A DNA stretch of 64,000 bases from a candidate division KSB1 bacterium (GTDB taxonomy: Bacteria > Zhuqueibacterota > Zhuqueibacteria > Residuimicrobiales > Krinioviventaceae), in contig JAXHMJ010000005.1 of assembly GCA_034521575.1 (NCBI GenBank), positions 2,170,001 to 2,234,000 of the forward strand, written 5' to 3'. Under the pieces are notes generated by a model, which searched no databases, was not told where the DNA came from, and saw only the letters and a program-made list of their open reading frames with translations. Every line of letters begins with the position of its first letter. Position 1 is the first letter of the stretch. This document shows, piece by piece, positions 62,047-64,000 of the stretch. The translations under genes and the position numbers were made by a program.

Positions 62047-62973
62047 ATGCTCAGAGTCGATCAGTTAACCAAGCAGTTTGGCCAACTCATGGCGGTTGAC
62101 CACATTTCGTTCGAGGTGACGGCCGGAGAAATTTTTGGGTTCCTGGGACCCAACGGAGCGGGAAAAACAACAACCATACAGATGATCTGTTCATTGCTCA
62201 AACCCGACCGGGGCGCCATTTACTTGAATGACCAGGAGCTTTTAGCCAACAAACGCCACCTTCGGAAAAAACTGGGTGTGGTTCCGCAGGAAATTGCCTT
62301 GTACGAAGACCTGACCGCACTGGACAACCTGACGTTTTGGGGCGGACTGTATGACCTGTCCGGCAAACCGCTGCGCAAACGCATTGATGAACTATTGGAG
62401 CTGTTCGGCCTGAGTGACCGGGCCAAAGATCCGGTAAAGACCTATTCCGGAGGTATGAAACGGCGGCTGAACATGGCAGCGGGTATGGTTCACGAGCCGG
62501 AACTGCTTTTGCTTGACGAACCGACGGTGGGCATTGATCCCCAGGCACGCTATAATATGCTGGACACGGTTCAGCAGATCGCTCAAAAAGGCACCACGAT
62601 CCTGTATACCACTCACTATCTGGATGAAGCGGACAAGCTGTGTGACCGGATTGCAATCATGGATCACGGAAAGTTGCTTGCCACCGGTACAAAGGAGGAG
62701 CTCAGGAACATCGTGGGAGAAAACACTTTGATCCAATTGATGGACTCGTCGGATCCGGCGCTCCTGAAAAAGATAAAGTCAAACTATCCAACGGTGGGGG
62801 TGGAAAATCTGCAAAATGAGGCCGTCATCTTTACACTGCCGTCGCAAGTGGGTGAAGGTGAATTTATCGAGGCTTTGATCAGGACCGGTTTTTCCATGAA
62901 CAGCCTGCAGATCAAAGAACCCAGTCTGGATTCCGTGTTTATCAAACTCACGGGACGGGAGCTGCGCGATTGA
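62047..62973 (+). CDS. ABC-2-type exporter, ATP-binding subunit
   Basis: The start at 62047 gives MLRVDQLTKQFGQLMAVDHI; a TTG at 62014 in the same frame is possible. The 308-residue protein has Walker A FLGPNGAGKTTTIQMI, signature TYSGGMKRRLNMAAGM, Walker B LLLLDEPTVGIDPQ, and the C-terminal extension of drug/lipid ABC-2 exporters (DSVFIKLTGRELRD). The permease gene begins at a TTG that overlaps its stop codon. The substrate is unknown. Confidence 0.93.
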   Translation: MLRVDQLTKQFGQLMAVDHISFEVTAGEIFGFLGPNGAGKTTTIQMICSLLKPDRGAIYLNDQELLANKRHLRKKLGVVPQEIALYEDLTALDNLTFWGGLYDLSGKPLRKRIDELLELFGLSDRAKDPVKTYSGGMKRRLNMAAGMVHEPELLLLDEPTVGIDPQARYNMLDTVQQIAQKGTTILYTTHYLDEADKLCDRIAIMDHGKLLATGTKEELRNIVGENTLIQLMDSSDPALLKKIKSNYPTVGVENLQNEAVIFTLPSQVGEGEFIEALIRTGFSMNSLQIKEPSLDSVFIKLTGRELRD

Positions 62974-64000
62974 TCCGGAAACTGTTTTACAAAGATTTGC
63001 AGAGTCTCGGGAAAAACCCGTGGGGGTTTATTCTGCTCATCAGTATGCCGCTGGTGCTGGCGCTGCTTATGAACCTGGTATTCAACAGCGGGGACAGTCA
63101 GGACTCTGTCATGCCGCGATCCACTCTGGTCATCGCCGATCACGACAGCAGTCTGGCAAGCCGCTTCCTGAAATCCGCCTTTGCTCAGGGTGAACTAAAA
63201 AATCTGTTCGAGATCGAGCAGATCACAGAAGAAAAAGGTCGGGAGCGCGTCCGTCAGGACAAAGCCTCCGCTTTGTTGATCATCCCCAAAGGATTTGCTG
63301 ATTCCCTTTTGAATCAAAACCCCGTAGACCTGCAATTGATCAAAAATCCGGCTCAGGCCTTTGGACCCAAAATTGCAGAAGAAGCGCTCTCCATTTTAAC
63401 CCAAGGCGCGGACCGGCTGGTGCACATTGCTTCAGAACCGCTCGCCATGATCCGTGAACAAATGGATACCGATGAACCATCGGATGCGCAAATTTCAGCC
63501 ATTGCCGTGGCGATCAATCAACTGATGAAACGCGGCGGCGCCCGGATATTCAACTCTCCGATCAGCATTGACAAACAAGAGGCTCGCCCGCAAGAAGAGC
63601 GGTTTAAGGGCGCTTCTTTATTTGCGTATTTTTTAAGCGGAATATCCACAATGATGCTGCTGTTCATTTTAAATTCCGTTGCGTCCCAGCAGCTAAAAGA
63701 GCGCGAAAATAAAACCCTGCACCGCATCCTGGTTGCACCGGCATCACCGTCTCATTATTTGATCTCCAAACAACTCTATCTGTTTTTCTCCGCCCTCATC
63801 GCTTTTGGACTGGTTTGGGGAGTGGCCTTTCTGTTTTTCGGATTCCGCTGTCCGGCACATTCCATCGTGCCGTTCATTGTACTGACTCTGGTCATCGCCG
63901 CCGCATCCGCGGGACTCATCGGACTGCTGCATGCCTTTGTCACGCGGCGCAATATTGCCAATTCAGTCCTGCCCGCCGTTATCATTTTTTTCAGTGTGGT
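62970..64000 (+). CDS. ABC-2-type exporter, permease subunit (runs off the end)
   Basis: Translation starts at the TTG at 62970, which overlaps the stop of the ATPase gene. It reads IRKLFYKDLQSLGKNPWGFI, then a first transmembrane helix (ILLISMPLVLALLMNLVF). A large periplasmic domain follows (residues 40-220; KASALLIIPKGFADSLL is characteristic), then helices beginning LFAYFLSGISTMMLLFILNS with the ABC-2 motif ERENKTLHRILVAPAS. At least 343 codons are present and the C-terminus is outside the window. The pattern is that of ABC-2 permeases of the YhgE/CcmB-like drug exporter group. Confidence 0.88.
   Translation, partial: MIRKLFYKDLQSLGKNPWGFILLISMPLVLALLMNLVFNSGDSQDSVMPRSTLVIADHDSSLASRFLKSAFAQGELKNLFEIEQITEEKGRERVRQDKASALLIIPKGFADSLLNQNPVDLQLIKNPAQAFGPKIAEEALSILTQGADRLVHIASEPLAMIREQMDTDEPSDAQISAIAVAINQLMKRGGARIFNSPISIDKQEARPQEERFKGASLFAYFLSGISTMMLLFILNSVASQQLKERENKTLHRILVAPASPSHYLISKQLYLFFSALIAFGLVWGVAFLFFGFRCPAHSIVPFIVLTLVIAAASAGLIGLLHAFVTRRNIANSVLPAVIIFFSV

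Overview
The window looks like a piece of a diderm (Gram-negative) bacterium of the FCB superphylum, most likely a KSB1/Calditrichota-type lineage. The reasons are a lipid A operon (lpxB, lpxK), a TonB-dependent receptor with a carboxypeptidase-regulatory-like N-terminus, a secreted protein ending in the 'PNPFNPVTQIHYRLP' type of C-terminal sorting domain, and a Rho factor of unusual length. The lineage is inferred from protein style, not from a marker gene. At least twelve single-base frameshifts interrupt otherwise well-kept genes, among them lpxB, wecB and ptsI. Many of these are probably uncorrected sequencing or assembly indels rather than real pseudogenes, so broken genes are annotated over their full span.

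Layout. (1) 1-4 kb: the start of an Rrf2-type regulator, then a complete IS21-family element (322-3942) with a 6-bp target duplication, three-part terminal repeats and two passenger genes. (2) 4-10 kb: a Mut7-C RNase-like protein, two copies of a folded sequence with compensatory pairings (4751-4934), a TonB receptor, a DUF523/DUF1722 protein, a LEA-type lipoprotein and an AT-rich acetyltransferase-VOC fusion beside another folded sequence. (3) 10.8-14.6 kb: lipid A operon (Gfo/Idh oxidoreductase, lpxB, DUF374 acyltransferase, lpxK). (4) 14.7-20 kb: an NtrC-type response regulator, two serpins with a META lipoprotein, and rho on the other strand.

(5) 20.3-31.3 kb is a defence island read leftwards: an RloC-like anticodon nuclease, a small membrane protein, and a type I restriction-modification operon (hsdR, hsdS, a broken RhuM-Fic gene, hsdM). 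It has been disturbed by a truncated group II intron, a REP-type transposase gene carrying its own palindromes, a leftover hsdR tail and an attC-like hairpin. (6) 32-48.5 kb is a polysaccharide degradation locus. Two GH9 enzymes, an AGE-family epimerase lipoprotein, a heparinase II/III-type lyase and a DUF3160 secreted protein run leftwards. A KDPG aldolase and a very large BNR4-GH105-DUF4861 protein run rightwards. The divergent control region at 44.2-44.45 kb has two promoters and two different operator-like palindromes. Together the enzymes suggest cleavage of a uronic-acid-containing beta-glucan or algal-type polymer, opening of the unsaturated ends and entry of the product into the KDPG branch.

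(7) 49-53.3 kb: a coiled-coil membrane protein and a nucleotide-sugar operon (rfbB, a UDP-sugar dehydrogenase, wecB). (8) 53.5-64 kb: NAD synthetase, a YtfJ-like protein, a partial mannose-family PTS (IIC, IID, HPr, EI, with no IIA or IIB in the window), metK with ahcY, and an ABC exporter whose permease runs off the end. No rRNA, tRNA or CRISPR array was seen.
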